A stretch of 64,000 nt of DNA, taken from Topomyia yanbarensis (taxonomy: Eukaryota > Arthropoda > Insecta > Diptera > Culicidae). A model generated the notes under the pieces. The model saw nothing but the letters and a program-made list of their open reading frames with translations, ran no database searches and was not told where the DNA came from. A program made the position numbers and the translations under genes. The stretch lies in NCBI RefSeq assembly GCF_030247195.1, contig NC_080670.1, positions 42,269,524-42,333,523 of the forward strand, in the 5' to 3' direction. Below, one piece after another: positions 26,346-37,187 of the stretch; within the stretch, counting starts at the first letter, position 1; every line of letters begins with the position of its first letter.

Positions 26346-27319
26346 TATTTACTTCAATTTTAATCGAAAGATTACAGCTTTTTAACGATCACCAGCGTAT
26401 TTCCAGCCTATTTTACTACACCCGCCGGACTCGCTCAAAGGTTTTGCTTGGAATGCGCAGTGCAATGATGGCGGATTTTGACGTTTATATTTCAGGGTTG
26501 AACTGACTTTCGTTAAATTTATTCGCATATAAACTTAACGAAATTTAATTTCTGTGTTGCATACGCTTGTTCAAAACTACTGAAAATTTGAGTTTTGAAC
26601 ACTCAATTTCAAAAATAGAAGCAATATGTTAAAAAATGAGTTTTTATTTGAGTAGAATGAACTCAACTGGTGAGTAACCATTCAATTTTCAAAATTTTGA
26701 GAGAACAAAATAGTTAACCTCTAGAAAGTGAATAAACTTCGACGTTGACTAAAAGTTTGATTAAAAAGCAATCCGCGGACTTTCCCAATAAATACGTACT
26801 ATAACCCATATGGTAAAACCATTCCTATATAGTTTGGATGATATCCTGAACACGTCGTTAAGTTATTTAACCATAAGACTTTTATTAGGGTTAGCAGTTG
26901 TAGAGTTGAATCGAATCATTCACAAAATTAAAAGGTAAGTTTCTCTTTTGCTTCTACTCAAATCAAACATCCTTTAATATTTTTGTAGGCGCCGACTGAC
27001 ATGGAATAGGTGTGGAGAAACGTTCTCGGGTTATTTTTCCATGCATCGCTAGCGCCTGTAGGTTCAAGTAAATGATATTTGTAGTGCCGTTGAGATTCTT
27101 TGTTGTTATATAAAAATACGGAACGATTATTTTCCGCATCTGCCTTTTGAGTAATATCAACTCATATTTGACATGTTTACCCCAAACTCAAAACTGAGTA
27201 AACGAAGCAAAGTCATTTTTTGACTACACGCTCATTTATAAATACAAAAATTTTATAAATTTCATAAAAAGTGCACGTTTTTTGGCATATTGCTCCAGTT
27301 TGCAAATTGAGTGTTTCGG

Positions 27320-28112
27320 GGCCCTATTCTTATGTGGTTTTCGTTTGAGGCGAAACTGAGTCAGTTCCTAACCCCAACTGCTGTCAAAATGTATGAACTG
27401 ACAGCGGTTGGGGTTAGAACCTGACTCAGTTTCAGGTTCAAGCGAAATCGCCATTAGTCACGTCATCTAACGTATGCGGAATAAAAAATGGACAAAATTC
27501 AAAAGGCAATTTTTTTTTGGAGAAACCCCTTTATTAAATGTTCTCTCTGTATGAAAACATTTGTCAGCTTTTTAACTTAATGTAGAAAAAAAAATGAGCT
27601 CATTCGAGAAGCTTTACGACAGTTTGCAGGAACTTTTTGCAAAGGAGTCGAAAAAATTGATGTTGGCATATTTTTAATTTCTTTCTTAATTTTGATTATC
27701 ATTTTTGTTAGTTTTAGGTCGAAAATTATGAGCATTTACTCACTGCTTCATATTATCCCCGAAAAATCTCATTTGGACGCAGTTGTGGTACATTTGGAGG
27801 GATATCAGACTTTTGTATAAAATATATACCATAATCCTCCAATGCGCCAAAATTTTTTTTTGGCATAATAGCTAAGTGCCAGATTAGGCGTTCGCTGCCA
27901 TTTTGTTCACATGGTATCTGCTAGTGGGTCGAAATTAACACTGGATACTTGAAATGAGTGTGCCTAGAGTATGACGTTTAGTATGGTGCTTTGCGCAGGG
28001 TTGCTTTTTTGTTTTAATGCTGGAAGCGTTGTCCAAATTTCATTCCGCATACGTTAGTGACTAGAAGGAAATTTTGTTCTTATCACTAGGCGACGTGACT
28101 GTGAGAATAAGG
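27320..28112. mobile_element. Inner element with palindromic left arm
   Basis: The outer ends resemble each other in inverted order: GGGCCCTATTCTTATGTGG on the left and GTGGCCTTATTCTCACAGTC as the reverse complement of the right. It lies within the larger inverted-repeat element. Target duplications are unclear, so its class is open. Confidence 0.45.
27352..27433. repeat. Hairpin, 35-bp arms, 12-nt loop
   Basis: GAAACTGAGTCAGTTCCTAA continuing CCCCAACTGCTGTCA pairs with TGACAGCGGTTGGGGTTAGA continuing ACCTGACTCAGTTTC. There are only three mismatches in 35 positions. A looser extension takes the palindrome to about 27336-27450. Confidence 0.92.
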
Positions 28113-28144
28113 CCACTGAACTCAAATTTCGAGTAGTTTTGAAT

Positions 28145-28345
28145 GAGCGTGCAGGTATATTTCTCAAATGTCTTCACATTTCAAAAAAAATGTCTTCATT
28201 TGTCTTTGGATTCTGAATAGGTTTTTGATTTTGAATCAGAAATAAGCAAGACATCCAAAATTTGTCTTGAAAATGAACAACCTGTCTTCACAGTCTTTCA
28301 AATGTCTTCAAAATGAAAACTGCTTCACAGGTACATCTGGCATCG
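28145..28345. repeat. Dispersed repeat, copy 2 (first copy at 12450)
   Basis: Same family and orientation as 12450-12665, ending ATCTGGCATCGCTGCTTA. It sits about 160 bp upstream of the NDUFC2 start codon, so it may lie in or next to that promoter. Confidence 0.75.
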
Positions 28346-28504
28346 CTGCTTACCATAATATAATATACTGTGGGACAAGGGTTGTCAAATTATACTATCA
28401 ATATTTTATTTTTCGTTCAGTTTCAGTGACAGTCGAAAAGTTCATAATAATTTTTTGTTTGCCTTTGGAGTTGTGGAATCGTGTAACAGAGCAGGTTCGC
28501 AAGT

Positions 28505-28969
28505 ATGTCCGGCGGAAAATCACCAATCGAGCTACTATCGGGAACTTTCACCAAGTCATGGCTACACGATAAGTGGGCACCTGGAGCAGGAAGTGCGTTC
28601 GGATTTCTTGCAGCGTGCTACGTTAACTGGGGCACCGGTCGCCCGATTTTAAGTGGTAAGTTATGATGTAATAACTGCGAAGAAAAATGTTCTAAACATT
28701 GATTGCTTCTGCTAGGTATCCAGAAACATATCATTGCAGCGGTGTCCCTAGGAGCACTCGCAATGACCGTCGACAAGTGGAGAAACGAATACCTGGCCGA
28801 AAAGGACGCAACTTTGCGGCACTACATTGAATTGCATCCAGAGGATTTCCCCACTCCTGGTATGTACTTTTCTACCGTATGAATGGGGGTGGTTATTTAT
28901 GATATTTTAGACTCACTAAAAAGGGATCGTAAGCACTTTGCGAAGGGGAATGGCCTGCAGCTATTATAG
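28505..28969 (+). CDS. ND-B14.5B: NADH dehydrogenase (ubiquinone) 1 subunit C2, complex I
   Basis: This is an accessory subunit of mitochondrial complex I in the inner membrane. Exons: 28505-28655, 28716-28859, 28911-28969; introns are 60 and 51 bp (GTAAGT..CTAG and GTATGT..TTTTAG), phase 1 each, giving 117 residues. Seen: a short N-terminus MSGGKSPIELLSGTFTKSWL, a first hydrophobic segment FGFLAACYVNWGTG, a second one HIIAAVSLGALAMTV, then DKWRNEYLAEKDATLRHYIE and the family hallmark LHPEDFP near residue 95. The C-terminus (DSLKRDRKHFAKGNGLQLL) is the least certain part, because usual family members end in a different short tail; the last exon may be mis-assigned or altered. ATG at 28505 is chosen because it starts the conserved frame. 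Confidence 0.9.
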
Positions 28970-29450
28970 TGTGTCCCACCCCACATTTATGGCTCACTTT
29001 ATTTTTTCAGGATAACATTTTGAAGCAGAATATGTACTAACGTTTCAATATGCGGTCCCGTTTCAAAAATTTCAGTTGAGGAATTTTCCCAGTTTTGAAA
29101 TGCGAATATCTTCCATTCTACTGATCAAAATGGCAAGATTTGTACACTATCTGATCAGAAATTTGTGCACGTATTAAATTTCGGAATTAGTGTGACTACC
29201 ATAAATAAATCAAAAAAAGGATTTTTAGAAAATCCTTCGAAAACAGCGAGGAAACTGCGAAATTTGCAAGCATATCTCACGCAGAGGCGTCAAAAAGGAG
29301 CATGTAAGCGTTTCATTACATACGGGAATGTTATTTATACAGGTCATGCGAGCTTGTTTTGTATCAGTAGGCGCTCGCTTACCACACGAGCAACATGCTG
29401 ACTGAATTGTCCGGACGATACAATGAGCGGTATCATGTTTGCGTTCCCAT
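28970..29450. other. Non-coding stretch between NDUFC2 and the H4 relic
   Basis: 3' flank of NDUFC2 and probable former H4 promoter region. No intact frame or known motif was recognised. Confidence 0.4.
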
Positions 29451-29662
29451 ACCAAGCGTCATCGCAAGGTTCTTTGTGATAAAATCCAAGGAATCCGCTA
29501 TTCGGCGTTTAGCTCGTCGTGGTGGTGTAAAACGCATCTCCGATTTAATCTACGAATGCTGATGGTGTGTAGGAAAATGTCTTCCGAGATGTGACCTACA
29601 CTGAACACGCCAAGCGCAAAACCGAAATGGATGTCGTCTATACTCTGAAGCGGCAGGGAGTA
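29451..29662 (+). pseudogene. His4: Histone H4 pseudogene
   Basis: In pieces, the plus strand gives TKRHRKVLCDKIQGI, IRRLARRGGVKRISDLIYE and [20 protein letters not shown]. These match residues from about 17 to the C-terminus of H4, which is otherwise almost invariant. Frame changes, a TGA after the IYE motif, missing N-terminus and many substitutions in a protein under extreme constraint show it is dead. The replication-dependent histone 3' stem-loop still follows about 55 bp downstream. Confidence 0.93.
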
Positions 29663-29717
29663 TTTTGTATAGATATGGAAGTTGAAAAGCTAGAACTCAC
29701 TTGCATCATTATAAAAA

Positions 29718-29733
29718 GGCCCTTTTCAGGGCC
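29718..29733 (+). terminator. Histone mRNA 3' stem-loop (H4 relic)
   Basis: GGCCCTTTTCAGGGCC, a 6-bp stem with a 4-nt loop, followed by ACCA. This is the consensus stem-loop bound by SLBP in replication-dependent histone mRNAs. It is intact although the gene before it is decayed. Confidence 0.95.
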
Positions 29734-30060
29734 ACCAAAATAATTTCAAAGAATAAGTCTGCGTTTTCTGTTTCATGGACTGTTTCTCCCTGGAGAGAAA
29801 TTTGGGTTAAACCCTAAATTATGATTTATTTCAGTACTCAAATTGCAAATATAACCTGAAACAAACTGGAGTGAAGTGGAAAACATTTTTACTAGGCGCA
29901 TTCAAAAAAGGTTTCAATTCTCAAACATTTCACCAAGGTGCCGTGTTACATTACTCTCTCTACCCTTAGTGTTCGATAATCTCCGAATTGTAAACACAAT
30001 TTCAATTTTGTTCTTTATCAAAAAAGGATGAAAAGGACGGTTTTTACAACAGCATTTCTT

Positions 30061-30310
30061 GAGCGTTTTTTCAAAACGTCATATCTGCAATGAGTTACTC
30101 TCTGTTTATGCTTTCTCTTTCGATTTTTACGGCGTCACTATAACACTTTTCACTTATTTTACAGTACAGATCGAAAGACGGTGGTTTTAGCTAGCATATT
30201 ATGCAAAGAGCTGAGGGATAAATGTTAAAGTGACCGAATTATTAACAGAAGAGAAAGTAAACAAAGAGAGTAACTCATTGCAGATATGACGTTTTGAAAA
30301 AACGCTCAAG
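30061..30310. mobile_element. MITE with about 60-bp TIRs in the H4-H2A spacer
   Basis: The left arm GAGCGTTTTTTCAAAACGTC continuing ATATCTGCAATGAGTTACTC is mirrored almost perfectly by the right arm ending ACGTTTTGAAAAAACGCTC. It is flanked by ATTTCTT (30054-30060 and 30311-30317), a probable 7-bp target duplication. The homologous histone spacer at 37830-37890 lacks the element, which supports the insertion reading. A related copy lies at 9346. Confidence 0.88.
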
Positions 30311-30340
30311 ATTTCTTTGGTAAGTCTCAGCGTTCGATTT

Positions 30341-30690
30341 ATGCTTTCTCTTCGGTCTTGTTGGGCAGCAGTACGGCTTGGATATTTGGCAACACACCGC
30401 TCTGAGCAATGGTCACTCCGGAGAGCAGTTTGTTCAACACTTCGTCGTTACGAATCGCCAGCTGCTAAAGACGTGGGATAATTCGTCTTTTTGTTGCCAC
30501 GGGCAGCATTTCCTACCAATTCCAACACTTCAGCAGCAAGGTTTTTTTACAGTTGAACGGGCGCTCGGACACGTTCAGCATAGTTTGCTTTCCACAGTAG
30601 ACGATGAATTCGGCCCACGGCAAATTGAAGACAGGCGCGATTCGAGCGGACTTTGTCTTTCCTTTAACTTTGCCACCTTCGTTCGTAATA
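30341..30690 (-). pseudogene. His2A: Histone H2A pseudogene 1
   Basis: Reading the minus strand in shifting frames gives [12 protein letters not shown] (N-terminal tail), LAAEVLELVGNAARGNKKTN, then [31 protein letters not shown] and KTE-rich C-terminus. Several frameshifts and a stop (in the LQ*LAIRN region) break it. Its divergent partner H2B now lies at 37257, separated by a 6.3-kb insertion in the shared promoter. Confidence 0.93.
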
Positions 30691-30904
30691 CTAAAATAGA
30701 GCGAACATTGTAACGTTCCGGGCAAAAAGCCCGTCTTTATGTACCCGCTTTGATGTGTATCGACCAACGAAGAACACATATTGAGGACAACACAAAACAG
30801 GACGAGCTTACACGCTTACCAGCCGTTACCTAATTTTGGGTAGAATCCTACCCAAAATGGACTAAAGTGCATCTCCTCACTTTTGGGTAACAAGCTTTGA
30901 ACTT

Positions 30905-31240
30905 AAATTTTGGGTAGTGTGAGGACTACCCAAAGTTTGGGTTACAGATAACCCATGCGTTGGGTACAGAGCGGGTAACCCAAAGTTTAAGTAACGATGG
31001 AATAACCCAAAATTTGAGTAACGAGCGGATAACCCAACATTTGAGTACTGAGCGGATAACCCAAAATTTGAGTACTGAGCGGATAACCGAAAATTTGAGT
31101 ACTGAGCAGATAACCCAAAATTTGAGTAAAGAGCGGATAACCCAAAGTTTGAGTACTGAGCGCATAACCCAACATTTATAACGAGCGGATAATCCAAAAT
31201 TTCGGTAACGTTCGGGTAACCGAAAATTTAGGCTTATATG
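30905..31240. repeat. 27-bp tandem repeat (GAGCGGATAACCCAAAATTTGAGTACT)
   Basis: About 10-12 copies of a unit near ATAACCCAAAATTTGAGTAC plus TGAGCGG. The central copies (31020-31170) are nearly identical and the edges diverged. Long frames on both strands are artefacts of the 27-bp period. Related ACCCAAAATTT words also form the other end of the insertion (36950-37150). Confidence 0.93.
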
Positions 31241-31261
31241 GAGGCTTGGCATTCGCACTAA

Positions 31262-32095
31262 GAACAACCATCAATATGGGTATCATTTGAAAAGTAGCCA
31301 TTCGTAGAAGCTGTAAATTGATTATTAGCGCCATTTTGAAATCCAAGATGGCGGCTTCCGGTTACCATAAAACACTTGAAACTACCATAAATATGGGTGT
31401 CATTTGAAAGGTAGTAATTAGTAGAACATAAAAATCGATGATTGATGCCATTTTGAAATCCAAGATGGCGGCTTCCGGTTACCACAAAACACTGAAAACC
31501 ACCGTCAATATGATGGTCATTTGAAAGGTAGTAATTGTTAGAAGGCGAAAATTGATGATTGACGCCATTTTGAAATCCAAGATGGCGGCTTCCCGTTACC
31601 ACAAAACACTGAAAACCATCATCAATATGGGTGTCATTTGAAAGGTAGTAATTAGTAGAAGATAAAAATCGATGACTGGTGCCATTTTGAAATCCAAGAT
31701 GGCGGCTTCCGGTTACCACAAAACACTGAAAACCACCATCAATATGAGGGTCATTTGAAAGGTAGTAATTGTTAGAAGGCGAAAATTGATGATTGGCGCC
31801 ATTTTGAAATCCAAGATGGCGGCTTCCTGTTACCATAAAACACTGAAAACCATCATCAATATGGGTGTCATTTGAAAGGTAGTAATTAGTAGAAGATAAA
31901 AATCGATGATTGGTGCCATTTTGAAATCCAAGATGGCGCCTTCCGGTTACCACAAAACACTGAAAACCACCATCAATATGAGGGTCATTTGAAAGATAGT
32001 AATTAGTAGAAAGTGAAAATTGATGATTGGCGTCATTTTGAAATCCAAGATGGCGGCTGGTAACAAAACACTTAAAACCACCATTAATATGGGTG
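31262..32095. repeat. 117-bp satellite, array 2 (7-8 copies, inverted to array 1)
   Basis: Units marked by ATGGGTGTCATTTGAAAGGT recur near 31275, 31393, 31510, 31628, 31744, 31861, 31979 and 32090, period about 117 bp. The orientation is opposite to arrays 1 and 3. Each unit contains CCAAGATGGCGGCTTCCGGT. Adjacent units alternate subtly (GATAAAAATCGATGATTGGT versus GCGAAAATTGATGATTGGCG), suggesting amplification as dimers. Confidence 0.93.
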
Positions 32096-32099
32096 GATA

Positions 32100-32745
32100 C
32101 CCCTCAGGTTTAAGAACAATTATTCACTAGTGGTCTATCCCCCATACGCTTGCTCATATGTCAGTGGCGCCATAATTACAAATGTGGACACAGTCCCAAC
32201 TACAAATATATTTGAAATGAATTAATCATCAACAAAAAACAAAAAAAAATGAATGCACAATTAAAATACTTGTCTCTTAGACAGCCAGAATTCTATATTA
32301 TATTCCAGCCGGTATGACTAAAGTCAAATGGAATTGTAGTGGCTCGGAGCTCGGGTAAGCTACAGTCTTGTTCAAATGTTCCGTATTGATCGATGTATCT
32401 GAAGTCAATAACCGAGATGACGTTGTTTCACCGGTGTTGACTATTGGAAGCCTTAGTTTGACATGACTGAATAGTTTTCTGCAAAAAATGTTATATATAC
32501 GTTATACCACAACCGATCATCTTAACCATACCTGAAGTCACCACGCAGATGCGAGGTCATCTAAACGCAACCAAGGCCCATAGCAACAGGTGGAATATCG
32601 AAACAAGCCACGCGGCTCGCTACCAACGAGTTGACGATCCACGAGGCAGCACGTCGAAGCTACGTGAACGGAATCGAACGACAGCAAGGAGTGCAGAGGC
32701 AGCAGAAATAATCTATAAAATGTGGTAGAAATTAAATTAGTCTTA
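32100..32745. other. Non-coding stretch in the composite insertion
   Basis: No gene or named repeat was recognised; ordinary composition. Confidence 0.4.
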
Positions 32746-32876
32746 TGGCGCTTTCGTTTTTTCTTGGTGCTACACCGGTGTAATGCAAAAAAAGAGATAA
32801 ACTGATTACCCTCAGGTTTGAATGAGTGTAGCACCGACTACACTGGTGCGGTGCAGAGTCAAAAACGAAAACGCCA
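32746..32876. mobile_element. Short MITE with TTA target duplication (PIF/Harbinger-like)
   Basis: The ends TGGCGCTTTCGTTTTTTC and inverted TGGCGTTTTCGTTTTTGA enclose 131 bp. Both sides show TTA (32743-32745, 32877-32879). A 3-bp TTA/TAA duplication with a short palindromic body fits Tourist/Harbinger MITEs. Confidence 0.75.
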
Positions 32877-33654
32877 TTAGTTTATCTTCCAGTGTATCCA
32901 CAAGTAATAGTGAATAAATGTCGTTTCCACGCCCACGATAACAACTTATATTACATGCAAAACTGTTCTTATTTACTTACCAAATATTTTGAGGAGAAAA
33001 ATTTCTTCAACTATTTAGCTAAAAGCAACAAACTGCAGAGCGAAAATATACATCTCTGATCTCTTAGAAAAAACGGGTGGTGGAGCAAAAGCAAGAGCTG
33101 GTAGCTGTTTTCCGTTCGTTGGCAACAAAAAGTGCAACTCGATCATCATCTACAAAATGAAACGTGTCAGATTTTTAATGTTTAGTTTGTGTAATTTTGC
33201 AACATTTACCCTTTAGATAGATTTAATAGGTGTTTGAAACAAGACGACCTAAAATGCACGGAATAAATTCTTCGATGCCGCACGCATTAGTCTTTAGATT
33301 CGGAGTCACAGAACCGAATCAATTTTTCAACCCTGGGGGTAATGATGATAATGCTTTAAATATACGATTGGATTAATAGAATTAAATTACAGGACTAGAT
33401 TAAAAATAATAAATATCCTTACATATCCAACTGCTCCGGACAACGATGCGAGGATACCAAAATTTGTTTATATTTCTTTAACCGTATCCAGGCCTGCGTT
33501 GATGATTTTCGTTTTCTCAAAACACTCAAAAGAAATATCAAACTGGGACGTCATCAAGCGGTAAGTGCGGTCAAATCTGAAGGGACATGAGCCACTAATT
33601 ATAAAAGTATAAAATGTGCCACTATTTGCTATAACTTATTCGTACGATTTACGT

Positions 33655-34275
33655 TTTGCCTTTCTCAATAGAAAACTGCTCTGAAAACCGTCTTTTAAAC
33701 GGAGACCCGGAGGCCCGAGTGACATATACCATTCGATTCAATCCGTCAATTCTGTGTGTGTATGTGACCACAATCTCACTCACTTTTCTCAGAGATGGCT
33801 GAACCGATTTTCATAAACTTAGTCTCAAATGAAAGATACAACATTCCTATAGGCTGCTATTGAGTTTATAATGGATCCGACTTCCGGTTCCGGAATTGCA
33901 GAGTGAAGAGTACGATTACGCAGACAATGTCGATTTTCAAAATTCTGTAATGTATAAAGGTGAAAACTTTTTCAAAATGGTGCCACATCTACTTAGATTT
34001 GTAGTACTAGGTCACTAACAGCCATTAAAAGTCTCTTTGGTCACATTGGCCACCATCGTCGGTTCCGGAAGCCCCGGCGGAAGTATCCAAATTCAGAATT
34101 ACAGTCTCATTTGTTTCCCGGAGATTCGACCAAACTTAGTCTCAAATGAAAGGTGTTTTATTCCCGTAAATGGCTATTAAATTTCATCTCGATCCGATTT
34201 CCGATTCCAGAGTTATGGGTTGTGGGGTGCGGTCACTAAGCAAAATGTGTTTCAAATCGAATATTCTAGGGGAAT
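33655..34275 (+). repeat. Dispersed repeat TTTTGCCTTTCTC..., copy 1
   Basis: Shares with copies at 62385 and 63600 the series GCCTTTCTCAATAGAAA, GGAGACCCGGAGGCCCGAGT, CATATACCATTCGATTCA, AGATGGCTGAACCGATTTT and GACTTCCGGTTCCGGA. No frame is maintained; the GGCCCGGAGGGCC palindrome is shared by all. It is a non-coding interspersed family whose class I cannot assign from the sequence. Confidence 0.85.
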
Positions 34276-35160
34276 TGACCATTAGAAGGTAGAAATTGAG
34301 CAGCTTCTAGCGCTGCGAGGGAAGCTCCTATCTTTATGAAAGAAAGATTTCGTGTTTCTTAACCTCACTTTTTTCAAGGAAAAATAGTATTGAAACCCTG
34401 CATGCACTAGAAAAACTTTGGACATGAAAGGGTTAAAAGCAATAGATAGATGATTTGAAAAAAGGAAGAGCGTCAGTATGACGATTTCCATTTCACCGAA
34501 TGCTAGTTTACGAAATGGATGATTCTAGAAACATAGTTATCGAAGTACTTAGAAATATAGGGAAGACCCAATATTATCAGCCACCGCCCGGTCTGCGTGG
34601 CAAGCAGAAAGTTAGCAAAAGTTGAACAAAGCGAAATTGATGCTGACAGAGTTTCTGCGAGCATTTTGCGCGATTTGTGCGAGAATTCTGGCAACGAATT
34701 CGCTCAAATGCAACAACCGTTTCTGACAGAAGCGGTTAAACCAACCGATGCTGCTCACTTTTATCCAGAATCGAGCCAGAAATGTACGGCCAAGATCTCT
34801 GTACGGTTCCTGCCACATCTTTGTCAGATGTTTTGTTCGATTCGTGCTAAATTCTACCAGGTAGGAATTGCCAGGATCTTTACACAGTTTATATCCGAGT
34901 TACGCCAGGGTTTAGCTCGGTTCCTGTCAAAATTTGCCAGAAAACGCGAGCGAAACCGAGTTCGTCCTAGCTCAACTAACGCGACAGGATTCGCGCAGAA
35001 ATCTGACAGGGCTGCCAAACCAAGACTTCCAGAAATCTAGCAGAGCGGTCTCTGCCAGAAAATGTACTCACTGGGCGATATTGTCTGTGCCTGATTCAGT
35101 CTACCCCCGATTTTGTCAGTGTATTGACCCCATTCTGTCACCTCTCACATGAAAATTCGT
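34276..35160. other. Non-coding stretch with TCTGNCAGAA-like words
   Basis: Repeated words such as TTCTGACAGAAGCGG, TCTGGCAACGAATTCG and TTTGTCAGATG suggest a decayed interspersed repeat. The 147-codon frame at 34597-35040 has no recognisable domain and starts on a non-ATG codon, so I do not call a gene. Confidence 0.4.
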
Positions 35161-35204
35161 TTGATGGGCTCTATCAAACAAACCAAGTCAATCGTCTTAG
35201 ATTT

Positions 35205-35890
35205 CAAAATGGCGCCAATCGTCGATTTATGGCTTCTACTAATCAATACCTTTCAAATGACAACCATATTGATAATGGTTTTTGATGTTTTGTGGTAACC
35301 GGAAGCCGCCATCTTGGATTTCAAATGGCTTCAATCGTCAATTTTCGCCTTCTACTAATTACTACCTTTCCAATGACATCCATATTAATGGTGATTTACG
35401 GTGTTTTGTGATAACCGAAAGCGGCCATCTTGGTTTTCCAAATGGAACCAATTTTCGCCTTCTAATAACTACCTTTCGAATGACACCCATATTGGTGGTG
35501 ATTTTCAGTGTTTTGTGGCAACCGGAAGCCGCCATATTTGATTTTGGAATGGCGCCAATCATTAATTTTTGCCTTCTACTGAACACTACCATTTAATTGA
35601 CACCCATATTGATGATGGTTTTCAATGTTTTGTAGTAACCGGAAGCCGCCATAATTGAACTCAAAATGGCGCCAATTATCAATTTTTGCCATCTACTAAT
35701 TACTACCTTTCAAATGACACCCATGCTGATTTTCGTTTTCAGTGTTTTGTGATAATTGGAATCCACCATCTTGGATTTTTAAATGGCTCCAACCATCATT
35801 TTTTGCCTTCTACTAAACACTACCTTTCAAATGACATCTATATTAACGCCATCTTGAATTTCAAAAAAACGCCTATCATCAATTTACGTC
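35205..35890. repeat. 117-bp satellite, array 3 (about 6 diverged copies)
   Basis: Same family and orientation as array 1: CAAATGACACCCATATTGAT units with GTAACCGGAAGCCGCCATC and TGGCGCCAATC segments. Copies are more diverged than in arrays 1 and 2, with small deletions, so this array is probably the oldest. Confidence 0.9.
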
Positions 35891-35959
35891 ATTCGGAAAC
35901 TTCCCAACTACTATTATCCAAAAGGAAATGTTACCCGAAAATTAAAAAAAAAATCTGAA

Positions 35960-36947
35960 TGTAAACGCAACACTTTTTGGTTCTAATCACTTACATTTTT
36001 TAGGCGAGAATTTGTTCACTTTTTTCCATCTTACGGTGACCGTCGTCACTCAAAATGATTATTGGAATCGCTCTGCCAGGTGACTTCTGTCACCTTAGGT
36101 GACTATAGTCACCTAAGTGACTGCGGTGATCGCTTTTTCGCTCTCACCTCACCAAACTAGGTGAGGTGACGCGTCATAACGGTGAGAATACATTATTCTT
36201 TTTTTTTTTTTAATTTTTACCTTTTTTCATTAAACCTTTAGTAACATTACCTTTGTTATTTTCAATCAATTTCGACCTTTTATCATTCAACATTTCGTCA
36301 TATCTTTTAGAATTACCCCGTTTACTAAATTCACACCGCTTGAGGTTTTTGCCTGCTTTTGATCAATAGACTAAAATTAGAATTGTTGCAGCCTGGAACA
36401 TTTGGTATATAATTGCCAAACTGTATCACGTTGTAGCTGCTATTGTTACTCATTACTTTAACCTGCGTGTGTCAGGAGCAACAAATGTCAATCTAATGGG
36501 CCCATCATATGTAAGAGCGAGAAAATATTTAATCACCGCTAGCCGCTGCCATTACCCTCTAGTAGTTATATTCTATTTTAACTCTAGCGATATGCATTTC
36601 AGACATTTCCAAAAAATATGAATCATCAACGTCCCATCATGAGTTCAATGTGTCTTTCGAGGTCCGATCGGGTTTCGGAATGATGCGGTGGCCGCTATTT
36701 GAATGATATGAGCAACTCAACATGAACCCACAATCAAAAAATTAACAACGTTTCAGTACTCACCGACTCATGTTTTAGATCCAGCGCTAATTGCTTTATC
36801 CTAACTTTCTAACCTGAAATAAATTAATCATTAATTTTAATTGAAATTATTGCATTATGCATTATAATTACCATTCTTTTCCAGAGCCACTTCATGCAAT
36901 TTTATTCACAACAATAACAATGGCTGTCAAAAACATTACCTACTACT
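35960..36947. other. Non-coding stretch with GTGAC-rich segment
   Basis: The segment at 36030-36185 is rich in GGTGAC/GTCACC words in both orientations, including a perfect palindrome at 36094. The remainder (36190-36947) shows nothing recognisable. Confidence 0.45.
36094..36117. repeat. Perfect 24-bp palindrome
   Basis: CTTAGGTGACTATAGTCACC then TAAG is its own reverse complement over 24 bases. Surrounding GGTGAC/GTCACC words make a larger imperfect hairpin, perhaps the centre of a small fold-back element. Confidence 0.95.
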
Positions 36948-37187
36948 TTGTTTGAAATGGGCTACCCAAAATATAAGTACAAAGCGATGAACTTGAATTT
37001 GAGTAGACATCATTATTCAATTCCTACCCAACACGAAGTTCACAGCGACCAACTCAAATTATGGGTAATCGCCATGTTCAAATTTCTACCTAATTTTGGG
37101 TTGCCCATGTATAAACTTCCCAGTGAGCAAATTTAACCCAAAAAATAGGTAACTTTGATTTTCAGTGTACATTGTGCTGTAGTGAGG

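Larger units (their letters stand above)
26565..28155. mobile_element. Element with inverted ends (ACTCAAATTTGAGT family)
   Basis: Left ACGCTTGTTCAAAACTACTG followed by AAAATTTGAGTTTTGAAC is mirrored at the right end (GAACTCAAATTTCGAGTAGT followed by TTTGAATGAGCGTGC). Further ACTCAAA/TTTGAGT words occur at 26640-26700 and 27150-27200. It is interrupted by a second element at about 27320-28112. There is no coding capacity. Confidence 0.6.
26346..28504. other. RPB2-NDUFC2 intergenic region, filled by nested repeats
   Basis: The two genes are divergent, about 2.2 kb apart. Roughly the first 150-200 bp upstream of the RPB2 ATG should hold its promoter (26346-26530); I see no TATA box. The rest is mostly the repeat structures listed separately. 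Confidence 0.6.
30813..37168. mobile_element. Composite 6.3-kb insertion in the H2A-H2B promoter
   Basis: The second histone relic (45060-45130) has an uninterrupted promoter GACGAGCTTACATTGTGCTG. In the first copy the left half (GACGAGCTTACA, ending 30812) and right half (TACATTGTGCTGTAG, from 37169) are 6.3 kb apart, with TACA at both junctions as a possible 4-bp duplication. Near both ends lie GTTACCTAATTTTGGGT-type sequences in inverted orientation (30825 and 37154) and many ACCCAAAATTT words, so the boundaries belong to one repeat family. Inside are a 27-bp tandem array, two 117-bp satellite arrays, a Harbinger-type MITE and another dispersed repeat; it is therefore composite. Confidence 0.75.

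Noticed and set aside
30905..31240. CRISPR-like appearance of regularly spaced repeats
   Set aside because: A head-to-tail tandem repeat without unique spacers in a eukaryotic genome; no cas genes.
30877..31953. Several frames of 60-230 codons in the 27-bp and 117-bp arrays
   Set aside because: They follow the repeat period exactly (27 and 117 are multiples of 3) and occur on both strands; no protein family fits.
34597..35040. 147-codon frame on plus strand
   Set aside because: Starts at a non-ATG codon, low-complexity reuse of TCTGNCAGAA words, overlaps a frame on the other strand; no domain.
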